DNA of 64,000 nucleotides from Streptomyces sp. NBC_01275 (GTDB taxonomy: Bacteria; Actinomycetota; Actinomycetes; Streptomycetales; Streptomycetaceae): positions 186,001 through 250,000 of the forward strand of contig NZ_JAPEOZ010000001.1 of the NCBI RefSeq assembly GCF_026340655.1, read 5' to 3'. The translations under genes and the position numbers were made by a program. Of this stretch, positions 58,143 through 64,000 are shown in pieces. Each line of letters begins with the position of its first letter. The stretch's first letter is position 1. The notes below the pieces were generated by a model. That model had not been told where the DNA came from and did not search any database. It saw only the letters and a list, made by a program, of their open reading frames with translations.

Positions 58143-58577
58143 TCACCGCGCGGGCTCCAGCAACGCGGCGGCGAGGCCCGTGAGCCGGGCCCGCTCGTCG
58201 GCCGTCAATCGGTCGGTCAGTACGGCGATGCGCGCGCTGACCTCCTGCGTGCAGCGGGCGGCCAGCTCCTCGCCGAGCGGGCCGAGGGACACAAGGACGC
58301 CGCGCCCGTCGTGCGGGGAGGGCTCGCGCCGGACCAGGCCGCGCTTCTCGGCGCGGGTGACCAGGCCGGTCATGGACGACTTGTCCAGCCCCAGGCGCTC
58401 GGCGAGGGCGAGCATCGACGCCCGTCGGCCGCGCAGGGCGCCCAGCATTCTCATCTGGACGATCGACAGATCGTGCGCGCCGCCCACCTCGGCGAGGACG
58501 CGCTGGATCAGGAACGACAGCTGGACCAGGGCGTCCACCGTGGTGAGGGGTTCTTCGTGAGCGGCTCGGGCGGTCAT
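58143..58577 (-). CDS. MarR-family regulator
   Basis: A 144-residue MarR regulator: DLSIVQMRMLGALRGRRASMLALAERLGLDKSSMTGLVTRAEKRGLVRREPSPHDGRGVLVSLGPLGEEL covers the HTH and wing, with dimerisation helices at both ends. Upstream, divergently, lie a decayed oxidoreductase and a GTTTG/CAAAC dyad. MarR genes are often paired with a divergent NAD(P)-dependent oxidoreductase, so this regulator has probably lost its target. It is convergent with the MFS gene (21 nt apart). Confidence 0.88.
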   Translation of the reverse strand: MTARAAHEEPLTTVDALVQLSFLIQRVLAEVGGAHDLSIVQMRMLGALRGRRASMLALAERLGLDKSSMTGLVTRAEKRGLVRREPSPHDGRGVLVSLGPLGEELAARCTQEVSARIAVLTDRLTADERARLTGLAAALLEPAR

Positions 58578-58634
58578 GGAGGCAGCCTACTCAACCTGGT
58601 ACGTGGCACGAACTACCTTCCCTCCCGAGAAATA

Positions 58635-58649
58635 GTTTGCGCCACAAAC
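58635..58649. promoter_or_regulatory. Candidate operator left beside a decayed gene
   Basis: GTTTG-CGCCA-CAAAC lies between the MarR gene and the pseudogene remnant; upstream GGTACGTGGCACGAACTACC (58599-58618) is a second, looser dyad. Both could be MarR sites. Confidence 0.4.
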
Positions 58650-58650
58650 C

Positions 58651-58853
58651 AACCCCGGCATCGACGCGACCATCCTGGGCAGCGGCCAGGGCTCGGTCAC
58701 CACCGCCGGCATCGTCGCGGAACCGCCCTCCCTCGCCGAGGAGATCGCCTCGGGCGCACTGGCCGTGGACCCGCCGCCGCCCCCCTGACCCGGGTCGAGG
58801 AGGCCTGGCGCATGCCCGCCGCCCCCGGCGTCCGCGTCGTGCCGACACCCTGA
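58651..58853 (+). pseudogene. Remnant of a zinc-type NADP-dependent alcohol/quinone oxidoreductase
   Basis: Two overlapping frames together resemble the C-terminus of the zinc-binding dehydrogenase family: an internal segment GSGQGSVTTAGIVAEPPSLA and LAEEIASGALAVDPP in one frame, then LTRVEEAWRMPAAPGVRVV in another, the usual LTRVEEAW ending. One frameshift near 58785 and loss of nearly all upstream sequence show decay. The start codon and Rossmann domain are gone. Only the tail can be assigned, so family confidence is moderate. Confidence 0.6.
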
Positions 58854-58886
58854 CGCCCCACCGTGCACACCTGAGCAGAGACCCGC

Positions 58887-58916
58887 TTGAATGATCAAAA
58901 CACCCACGGGTTAGCA
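58887..58916 (+). promoter_or_regulatory. Candidate promoter of the GAPDH gene
   Basis: TTGAAT (58887-58892) and TTAGCA (58911-58916), 18 bp apart, lie about 30 bp upstream of the GTG start, within a short AT-rich patch. Confidence 0.5.
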
Positions 58917-58948
58917 TATGAGCGCCTCCTAGCTCGAAAGATAGGCCC

Positions 58949-60400
58949 GTGACGCTCAACGACGATTCGTTCACCAACTGGAAGAACCGCGAGGAGATCG
59001 CGGAGTCGATGATCCCGATGATCGGGAAGCTGCACCGGGAACGGGACGTCACGATCCTGCTCCACAGCCGCTCCCTGGTGAACCGGTCGGTGGTCAGCAT
59101 CCTCAAGACCCACCGGTTCGCCCGCCAGATCGCCGGCGAGGAGCTCTCGGTCACCGAGACCCTGCCGTTCCTCGAGGCCCTCACCACGCTGGACCTCGGC
59201 CCGTCGCAGATCGACATCGGCATGCTCGCCGAGACCCACCGCGCCGACGACCGCGGCCTGTCGGTCCGGGACTTCACCGCCGAAGCCGTGGCCGGCGCCA
59301 CCGGCGGCAACAAGATCGACCGCCGCGAGCCGCGGGACGTCGTCCTGTACGGCTTCGGCCGCATCGGCCGGCTCGTCGCCCGGCTGCTCATCGAGAAGTC
59401 CGGCTCCGGCAACGGCCTGCGGCTGCGCGCCATCGTCGTACGCGGCGGCGGCCGGCCCGCCGACGACCTCGTCAAGCGGGCGTCGCTGCTGCGCCGGGAC
59501 TCCGTGCACGGCCAGTTCCAGGGCACGATCACGGTCGACGAGGCGAACAACCGGATCATCGCCAACGGCAACGAGATCACGGTCATCTACGCCGACGACC
59601 CGACGTCGATCGACTACACGGCGTACGGCGTCGACAACGCCATCCTCATCGACAACACCGGCAAGTGGCGTGACCGCGAGGGCCTGTCGAAGCATCTGCG
59701 GCCCGGCATCGACAAGGTCGTGCTGACCGCGCCCGGCAAGGGCGACGTCCCGAACATCGTGCACGGCGTCAACCACGACACGATCAAGCCGGACGAGCAG
59801 ATCCTGTCCTGCGCGTCCTGCACCACCAACGCCATCGTCCCGCCGCTGAAGGCGATGGCGGACGAGTACGGCGTGCTGCGCGGCCACGTGGAGACCGTCC
59901 ACTCGTTCACCAACGACCAGAACCTGCTGGACAACTACCACAAGGCCGACCGTCGCGGCCGTTCGGCGCCGCTGAACATGGTCATCACCGAGACCGGCGC
60001 GGCCTCCGCCGTCGCCAAGGCGCTGCCCGACCTCAAGGCGCCCATCACCGGCAGCTCGATCCGGGTGCCGGTGCCGGACGTCTCGATCGCGATCCTCAGT
60101 CTGCGGCTCGGCCGCGAGACCACCCGCGAGGAGGTCCTCGACCACCTCCGTCAGGTCTCGCTGACCTCGCCGCTCCGGCGTCAGATCGACTTCACCACGG
60201 CCCCCGACGCGGTCTCCATGGACTTCATCGGCTCGCGCCACGCCTCGATCGTCGACGCCGGCGCCACCAAGGTCGACGGCGACAACGCGATCCTCTACCT
60301 CTGGTACGACAACGAGTTCGGCTACTCCTGCCAGGTGGTCCGGGTCGTCCAGCACGTCTCCGGCGTGGAGTACCCGACGTACCCGGCGACCAGCGCCTGA
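58949..60400 (+). CDS. gap: Glyceraldehyde-3-phosphate dehydrogenase, N-terminally extended
   Basis: A 483-residue GAPDH, about 140 residues longer than the usual 330-340. The NAD-binding Rossmann motif VVLYGFGRIGRLVARLL starts near residue 130. The catalytic Cys is C291 in SCASCTTNAI, followed by AITGSSIRVPVPDVSI and LWYDNEFGYSCQVVR. The extension (residues 1-128; NREEIAESMIPMIGKLHRERDVTILLHSRSLVNRSVVSILKTHRFARQ) is helical and of unknown role; similar extended forms occur in actinobacteria. Start GTG 58949, with weak Shine-Dalgarno. It is chromosomal backbone, just left of the transposon end. Confidence 0.93.
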   Translation: MTLNDDSFTNWKNREEIAESMIPMIGKLHRERDVTILLHSRSLVNRSVVSILKTHRFARQIAGEELSVTETLPFLEALTTLDLGPSQIDIGMLAETHRADDRGLSVRDFTAEAVAGATGGNKIDRREPRDVVLYGFGRIGRLVARLLIEKSGSGNGLRLRAIVVRGGGRPADDLVKRASLLRRDSVHGQFQGTITVDEANNRIIANGNEITVIYADDPTSIDYTAYGVDNAILIDNTGKWRDREGLSKHLRPGIDKVVLTAPGKGDVPNIVHGVNHDTIKPDEQILSCASCTTNAIVPPLKAMADEYGVLRGHVETVHSFTNDQNLLDNYHKADRRGRSAPLNMVITETGAASAVAKALPDLKAPITGSSIRVPVPDVSIAILSLRLGRETTREEVLDHLRQVSLTSPLRRQIDFTTAPDAVSMDFIGSRHASIVDAGATKVDGDNAILYLWYDNEFGYSCQVVRVVQHVSGVEYPTYPATSA

Positions 60401-60422
60401 CCCTCCTTTGTAGGATCCGCGG

Positions 60423-60489
60423 GTCAGTGCGCAATGCAGGTGCGAGATGCGCACTAGATGCGCAATTCCGGAACTTGGTGCGCACTGAC
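60423..60489. promoter_or_regulatory. Symmetric array of four TGCGCA boxes (transposon end or operator)
   Basis: TGCGCA occurs at 60428, 60448, 60459 and 60479, spacings 20, 11 and 20 bp, symmetric about position 60456. Outermost boxes extend to an 11-bp perfect inverted repeat, GTCAGTGCGCA (60423-60433) and TGCGCACTGAC (60479-60489). The layout fits TnsB-binding repeats at a transposon end, or the operator of a self-regulated transposition operon. Confidence 0.7.
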
Positions 60490-60568
60490 TCCGCTCCGTA
60501 ACTACCTCTTGTCGATCCTTTGTGATCTTTAGGTGCGTCGCGATGCTGAAGCTCCATACCGTCGAGGC

Positions 60569-61321
60569 ATGGCGCTTCAGAGTTCGGCCCAGGCTCGCCG
60601 GGGGCGCAGCGCTCCTGCCGCGTCGTTCCGATATGAGGACGAGACGGTGCGGGACGTTCCTTTTGACGAACTACGGTTGACGGACTTCAGGAGATCCAAG
60701 CCCTGGCGCACGGTGCGGTCAGTTCACGGCATGGCCCATCACTCCGGCTCGTATGCCTCGGCGACGACGAACGGGCACGTTGTATATGAGAGTCGGCTGG
60801 AGTTGGCCCGCTTACTGCTGGCCGACTTCGATCCAGCCGTCCAAGCCATCTATGCCCAACCCTTCCGGATGACCGCCAAGGTCGACGGCCGAGTGCGACA
60901 TCACGTACCGGATTTCCTGCTGATCATGCAGTCGGGCGTAGTCCAGGTCGTGAACGTCAAACCCGCGGATCTACTGGCCGATCCCAAGATCAAGGATGCC
61001 CTGGCATGGCCACGGAAATTAGTCGGGCGACACGGCTGGGGTTATGAGGTGTGGTCCGGAGCGGACCCGATCCTCTTGGAGAACGTTCGATTCCTGGCAG
61101 CGTATCGCCGACCGGGGGTGGTACCTGCCGAGGAGATCGAGCGGGCCTGGGCAAGCGTGCAGGATGGGGATCAGCTCGCCGCCGCCGAGCACCGGCTTGC
61201 AGAAGGGAGAGACCCCCACGAAGTCCGCCCGTCCATCATGGCCCTGCTGTGGGCGGGGCATCTGACCACCGATCTGACGACTCCGTTGTCTGGCAACTGG
61301 GTACTTCGGAGGTCTGGATGA
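60569..61321 (+). CDS. tnsA: TnsA-like transposon endonuclease
   Basis: A 250-residue protein taken from ATG 60569; GTG 60533 would add 12 residues and neither has a convincing Shine-Dalgarno. The restriction-endonuclease-like TnsA core is visible: E74 in VVYESRLELARLLL, D115 in RHHVPDFLLIM and K131 in VVQVVNVKPADLL, in the order and spacing of the TnsA E-D-K active site. The C-terminal part is helical. In Tn7-like elements TnsA cuts the 5' strands at the ends so that the element moves by full excision. Its stop overlaps the TnsB start by ATGA. Confidence 0.85.
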   Translation: MALQSSAQARRGRSAPAASFRYEDETVRDVPFDELRLTDFRRSKPWRTVRSVHGMAHHSGSYASATTNGHVVYESRLELARLLLADFDPAVQAIYAQPFRMTAKVDGRVRHHVPDFLLIMQSGVVQVVNVKPADLLADPKIKDALAWPRKLVGRHGWGYEVWSGADPILLENVRFLAAYRRPGVVPAEEIERAWASVQDGDQLAAAEHRLAEGRDPHEVRPSIMALLWAGHLTTDLTTPLSGNWVLRRSG

Positions 61322-63513
61322 ACGTGTGGACTACCCCTCTTCGCCCCGGTCTTCCCCTGGTGTTCGACGGTGAGCAGTTCACCATCGCGGAGTTGGACGG
61401 ACGGCGGGTCCTCCTGCAGCGGACGGGACCGGATGGCCGCCCTCAATGGCGGCAAGTAGATCTCTCTCTGCTTATGACGCATCCGTCGACCGAGTTTCTG
61501 GTCGAGACTCCTGCGCCGGGGCCGGCTACCGCCACGGTGCTCGGCGACCTAGTGGACGACGATGAAGACGAACTGAACACGCGCTTCCAGCACGTTCAGG
61601 AAGTCCGATTCGGCTACAAATTGGGCTCGTCCGAGCTGGCTTTGGAAGGCGAACCCCGTCCGGACTACGCCCCCGGCGTGCCCATGATGCACCGCTACAA
61701 GGTCAAGGCAGCGGAACTCAGAGTAGATCCGGCTACCATCCGCCGGTGGGTCACCAAGGTCAAGGACGAAGGCCCCGCTGGGTTAGTGACAAAACGCCAA
61801 GCCACTCACATCCTCGACCGCGCCGATCCGCGCTGGCTCGACATGGCCAGGTCCGTACTCAAGGAACAAGAGAAGTCCAGTCGCCCAGTACGGAACTTGA
61901 CGCTCATCAAGATCGAGGAACGCCTGGCCAAGGAACACGGCCACGGCACAGTGCGCATCCCGAAACGGACGGCCGCGTACGAGCTGCTGCGGGAGCTCAG
62001 CCGGGGAACCAACGCCTTCGACGGCAGCACAAAGGGCAAGCGCTCCATCGCCCAGCGCCCTCCGGGAGTGTACGGCAAGCTGCGGGCAACGCGCCCGGGT
62101 GAGTACGTGATCCTGGATACCAACAGCCTGGACGTCTATGCCATGGAGCCGGTGACGTGCAGGTGGGTGCGGTGCGAACTCACTGTGGCGATGGATCTGT
62201 ACAGCCGGGCCATCTGTGGGCTGCGACTGACTCCGGTGTCAACGAAATCGGTGGACGTGGCCGGTGTTCTCTTCGAGACCGTGCGCTCGCGCGAAAGGTC
62301 TGTCGGCAAAGGCGAGCCGCTTCCGTATTGCGGAGTGCCATCCACGGTGGTTTTGGACGCGGAGAAGCTGGTGGACGCAGAGGGGCAGCCCCTGCTGCCT
62401 TCCGTAGCGGCGGAGGCAATCGTCTTCGACCACGGGAAGATCTACGTGTCGAAGCACATCGAGAGTGTGTGCGCCAAGCTCGACATCTCCTTACAACCGG
62501 CTCGTCCGCACACGCCGACCGACAAGCCGGTGGAGCGTTGGTTCCGGACGCTTAACCAAGGAGTCCTCGCTGCATTGCCCGGCTACAAGGGGCCGGACGT
62601 CTACAGCCGGGGAGAGAAAGTGGAGGACGAGGCCTACTTCTTCCTGGATGAGCTCGAGGCCATCATCCGCGAGTGGATCACTCTGGTCTATCACCGTCGG
62701 CACCACCGGGGGCTCAAGATTCCGGAGGTTCCGGGGCTGAAGCTCAGTCCGCTGGAAATGTACGAGCACGGGATCATGCGAGCGGGCCCGCTGAGAATCC
62801 CGTCCCGACCGGGTCTCGCCATCGAGTTCTTGGAAGAGAAGTGGTGCACCATTCAGCACTACGGAGTGGAAGTGAACGGCCTGCGCTACAGCGGGGAGGC
62901 CTTGAAGGGGCTCCACAACCAGACGAGCCACCACCGTGGGCGGCATCCGGGAGCATGGCCGATCGCGGTGGACCGCGACGACATCCGGAAAGTCTATTTT
63001 CAGCACCCTAAGACTCATCTGTGGCATGCGCTGGACTGGGAGCACGCCCCATCTCTGAATGGCCCGGCAAGTCTGGAGGCATTGCAGTACGCCCGCAAGA
63101 TCGCAGCGAAGACCCATCGCTTCCCGGATACCAGGCGCGCCCTGATCGAACTGCTGGAACGCTGGGGCGCCGGGATGACTGCGGACCGGACGGAACGACG
63201 GATGGCTGTCCGATTGTCACACCAAAGGTTCCGCATCATCGGTGAGGATGACGCCACGGACACTGAGGTCACCGCGCTGCCTACCGCCGAGCGCCTCGCC
63301 ACATTGACCACCACATCATCCGCGGACGGCTCGCACCCAGATGCTCCAGGCGCGCCGCCGGACGTACGCACCGTATCGGACCCCGCGGAAGTCCCAGGCG
63401 GAGACGATGACGCGGACGACGAGTGCGCTGCTCTCTTCCCCGGGGACGAGCCTGATGACGGGACCGAAATCGACCAGGACGACTTCTACGCTGACATCCT
63501 GGAGAGCCGTTGA
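61318..63513 (+). CDS. tnsB: TnsB-like DDE transposase
   Basis: A 731-residue transposase starting at ATG 61318. N-terminal winged-helix DNA-binding domains (about 110-240; VKAAELRVDPATIRRWVTKVKDEGPAGLVTKRQ) precede a retroviral-integrase-type catalytic core: D267 in EYVILDTNSLDV, D371 in IVFDHGKIYVSKH and E406 in DKPVERWFRTLNQ, giving the D,D35E spacing. A Mu-type beta-barrel domain (about 495-580) follows, and the acidic tail ends GTEIDQDDFYADILESR, typical of the TnsC-contacting TnsB C-terminus. It joins 3' ends to target DNA. All catalytic residues are present. Confidence 0.92.
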   Translation: MNVWTTPLRPGLPLVFDGEQFTIAELDGRRVLLQRTGPDGRPQWRQVDLSLLMTHPSTEFLVETPAPGPATATVLGDLVDDDEDELNTRFQHVQEVRFGYKLGSSELALEGEPRPDYAPGVPMMHRYKVKAAELRVDPATIRRWVTKVKDEGPAGLVTKRQATHILDRADPRWLDMARSVLKEQEKSSRPVRNLTLIKIEERLAKEHGHGTVRIPKRTAAYELLRELSRGTNAFDGSTKGKRSIAQRPPGVYGKLRATRPGEYVILDTNSLDVYAMEPVTCRWVRCELTVAMDLYSRAICGLRLTPVSTKSVDVAGVLFETVRSRERSVGKGEPLPYCGVPSTVVLDAEKLVDAEGQPLLPSVAAEAIVFDHGKIYVSKHIESVCAKLDISLQPARPHTPTDKPVERWFRTLNQGVLAALPGYKGPDVYSRGEKVEDEAYFFLDELEAIIREWITLVYHRRHHRGLKIPEVPGLKLSPLEMYEHGIMRAGPLRIPSRPGLAIEFLEEKWCTIQHYGVEVNGLRYSGEALKGLHNQTSHHRGRHPGAWPIAVDRDDIRKVYFQHPKTHLWHALDWEHAPSLNGPASLEALQYARKIAAKTHRFPDTRRALIELLERWGAGMTADRTERRMAVRLSHQRFRIIGEDDATDTEVTALPTAERLATLTTTSSADGSHPDAPGAPPDVRTVSDPAEVPGGDDDADDECAALFPGDEPDDGTEIDQDDFYADILESR

Positions 63514-64000
63514 CCAGGTCGCTTACGCGGGACGTCTTCGAGGGTGACGACCGCCAGTACTCACCCACGCGTCTAGACGGCTGGTTGGAGGTGGTCAACG
63601 GACCCGATCGACTCCAGCCGCCGTTGCTGACGCGTAAGCAGATGGCCGCCATGTCGCGGCAGGATCTGCTGCGTTACAACGACATCCGTCACGTCTGGCA
63701 TGCCAACATCGGCCCTATCAAAACGCCTCAGCTTCTCGAACTTCACGCAGATCTGTACGAAATCGTCGGTTCGAACCGCCAGGACGGCGACAAGGCCAAG
63801 CCCGCCGCGTTGGTCGACGCCTACCCCGGGATCGGGAAAAGCACCGCAGTGCGTGAGTTCGGCCGCGACTTCCACCAGGAGCAGATCAAGGTACGAGGGG
63901 AGACGACACCCGAAGGCCAACGCCGAGTGCCCGTCATCTATATCGCGTTGACGGGCAACACCCAAATCCGCGGTCTTAACGCAGCGATCTGCCGATTTTA
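63510..64000 (+). CDS. tnsC: TnsC-like AAA+ ATPase, N-terminal part
   Basis: At least 163 residues, cut by the window edge. The proposed start is TTG 63510, overlapping the TnsB stop (TTGA). The Walker A motif is DAYPGIGKSTAVREFG with K110, S111 and T112, followed by VPVIYIALTGNT, the strand before Walker B. This is the TnsC/TniB target-selection regulator that links a target-binding protein to the transposase. Gene order A-B-C matches Tn7. The next gene is expected to be a TniQ/TnsD-type targeting factor. Confidence 0.85.
   Translation, partial: MTRSLTRDVFEGDDRQYSPTRLDGWLEVVNGPDRLQPPLLTRKQMAAMSRQDLLRYNDIRHVWHANIGPIKTPQLLELHADLYEIVGSNRQDGDKAKPAALVDAYPGIGKSTAVREFGRDFHQEQIKVRGETTPEGQRRVPVIYIALTGNTQIRGLNAAICRF

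Larger units (their letters stand above)
60404..64000 (+). mobile_element. Tn7-like transposon, left part
   Basis: Three co-oriented overlapping genes encode TnsA-like endonuclease, TnsB-like DDE transposase and the beginning of a TnsC-like ATPase. They begin just after the GAPDH stop, and G+C is visibly lower than in the flanking DNA. The left end should lie near 60404-60530, where TTTGTAGGATCC and an array of TGCGCA boxes are found; the exact end and target duplication cannot be set without the right end. Targeting (TnsD/TniQ) gene and cargo lie outside the window. Confidence 0.8.

Noticed and set aside
60404..64000. Prophage or ICE at the right edge
   Set aside because: No integrase, capsid or conjugation gene is seen; the A-B-C order and active-site residues fit a Tn7-like transposon.
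1..64000. tRNA, rRNA or structured riboswitches
   Set aside because: Scanning by eye found no cloverleaf or recognised riboswitch core. A covariance-model search (tRNAscan-SE, Infernal/Rfam) was not possible and would be decisive.

Overview
This is a high-GC actinobacterial chromosome segment, almost certainly from Streptomyces. The evidence is strong third-position G/C bias, GTG/TTG starts, ATGA/GTGA start-stop overlaps and Streptomyces-type gene sets. I see no rRNA, tRNA or CRISPR array. Both window edges cut a gene.

Layout: 1-2543 (minus) is an asparagine locus: FadR-type GntR regulator, AnsP-like permease, truncated asparaginase. 2677-3513 is undecaprenyl-diphosphatase. 3630-4904 (minus) is a crcB-DUF190-crcB fluoride-export locus in which the junction ahead of the DUF190 gene has become a tandem array of overlapping 7-codon mini-cistrons. 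5033-6409 holds an SMP-30-like protein and an ArsR-type regulator. 6623-14749 is a galactan-use locus: secreted GH53 endo-galactanase and GH42 beta-galactosidase face a binding-protein/two-permease ABC importer and a LacI regulator. 14875-17761 holds small regulators, a VOC protein and an unassigned membrane protein.

17865-26967 (plus) is an organosulfur assimilation operon. It starts with a small leader peptide carrying two Cys codons near its end, then alpha/beta-hydrolase, rhodanese, SsuC/SsuB-type ABC transporter, two binding lipoproteins, SsuD-like monooxygenase, acyl-CoA-dehydrogenase-like monooxygenase and a GlcD-type flavoprotein. 26974-30558 (minus) holds an SseB protein, an isochorismatase-family hydrolase with an NCS1 permease, and an IclR regulator.

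30717-55511 is the centrepiece, a 'secondary lipid' (PUFA-synthase-type) cluster: AraC regulator, discrete ACP, thioesterase, a PfaA-like KS-AT-ACPx3-KR-DH protein, a PfaC-like KS-CLF-AT-DH-DH protein, PfaD-like enoyl reductase, two long acyl-CoA-dehydrogenase homologues, a phosphopantetheinyl transferase and a COG2907-type flavoprotein. The core matches bacterial EPA/DHA synthases, but the tailoring set (TE, ACP, paired ACADs, flavoprotein) does not, so the product is probably a modified polyunsaturated or polyene lipid rather than EPA or DHA.

55533-58577 holds a MerR-controlled MFS efflux pair and a MarR regulator beside a decayed oxidoreductase. 58949-60400 is an N-terminally extended GAPDH. 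From about 60.4 kb to the end lies the left part of a Tn7-like element (TnsA-, TnsB- and the start of a TnsC-like gene) behind a 65-bp dyad of four TGCGCA boxes. Its targeting gene and cargo lie beyond the window.

Several intergenic gaps contain unrelated short tandem repeats (7, 11, 16, 18, 20 and 30 bp).
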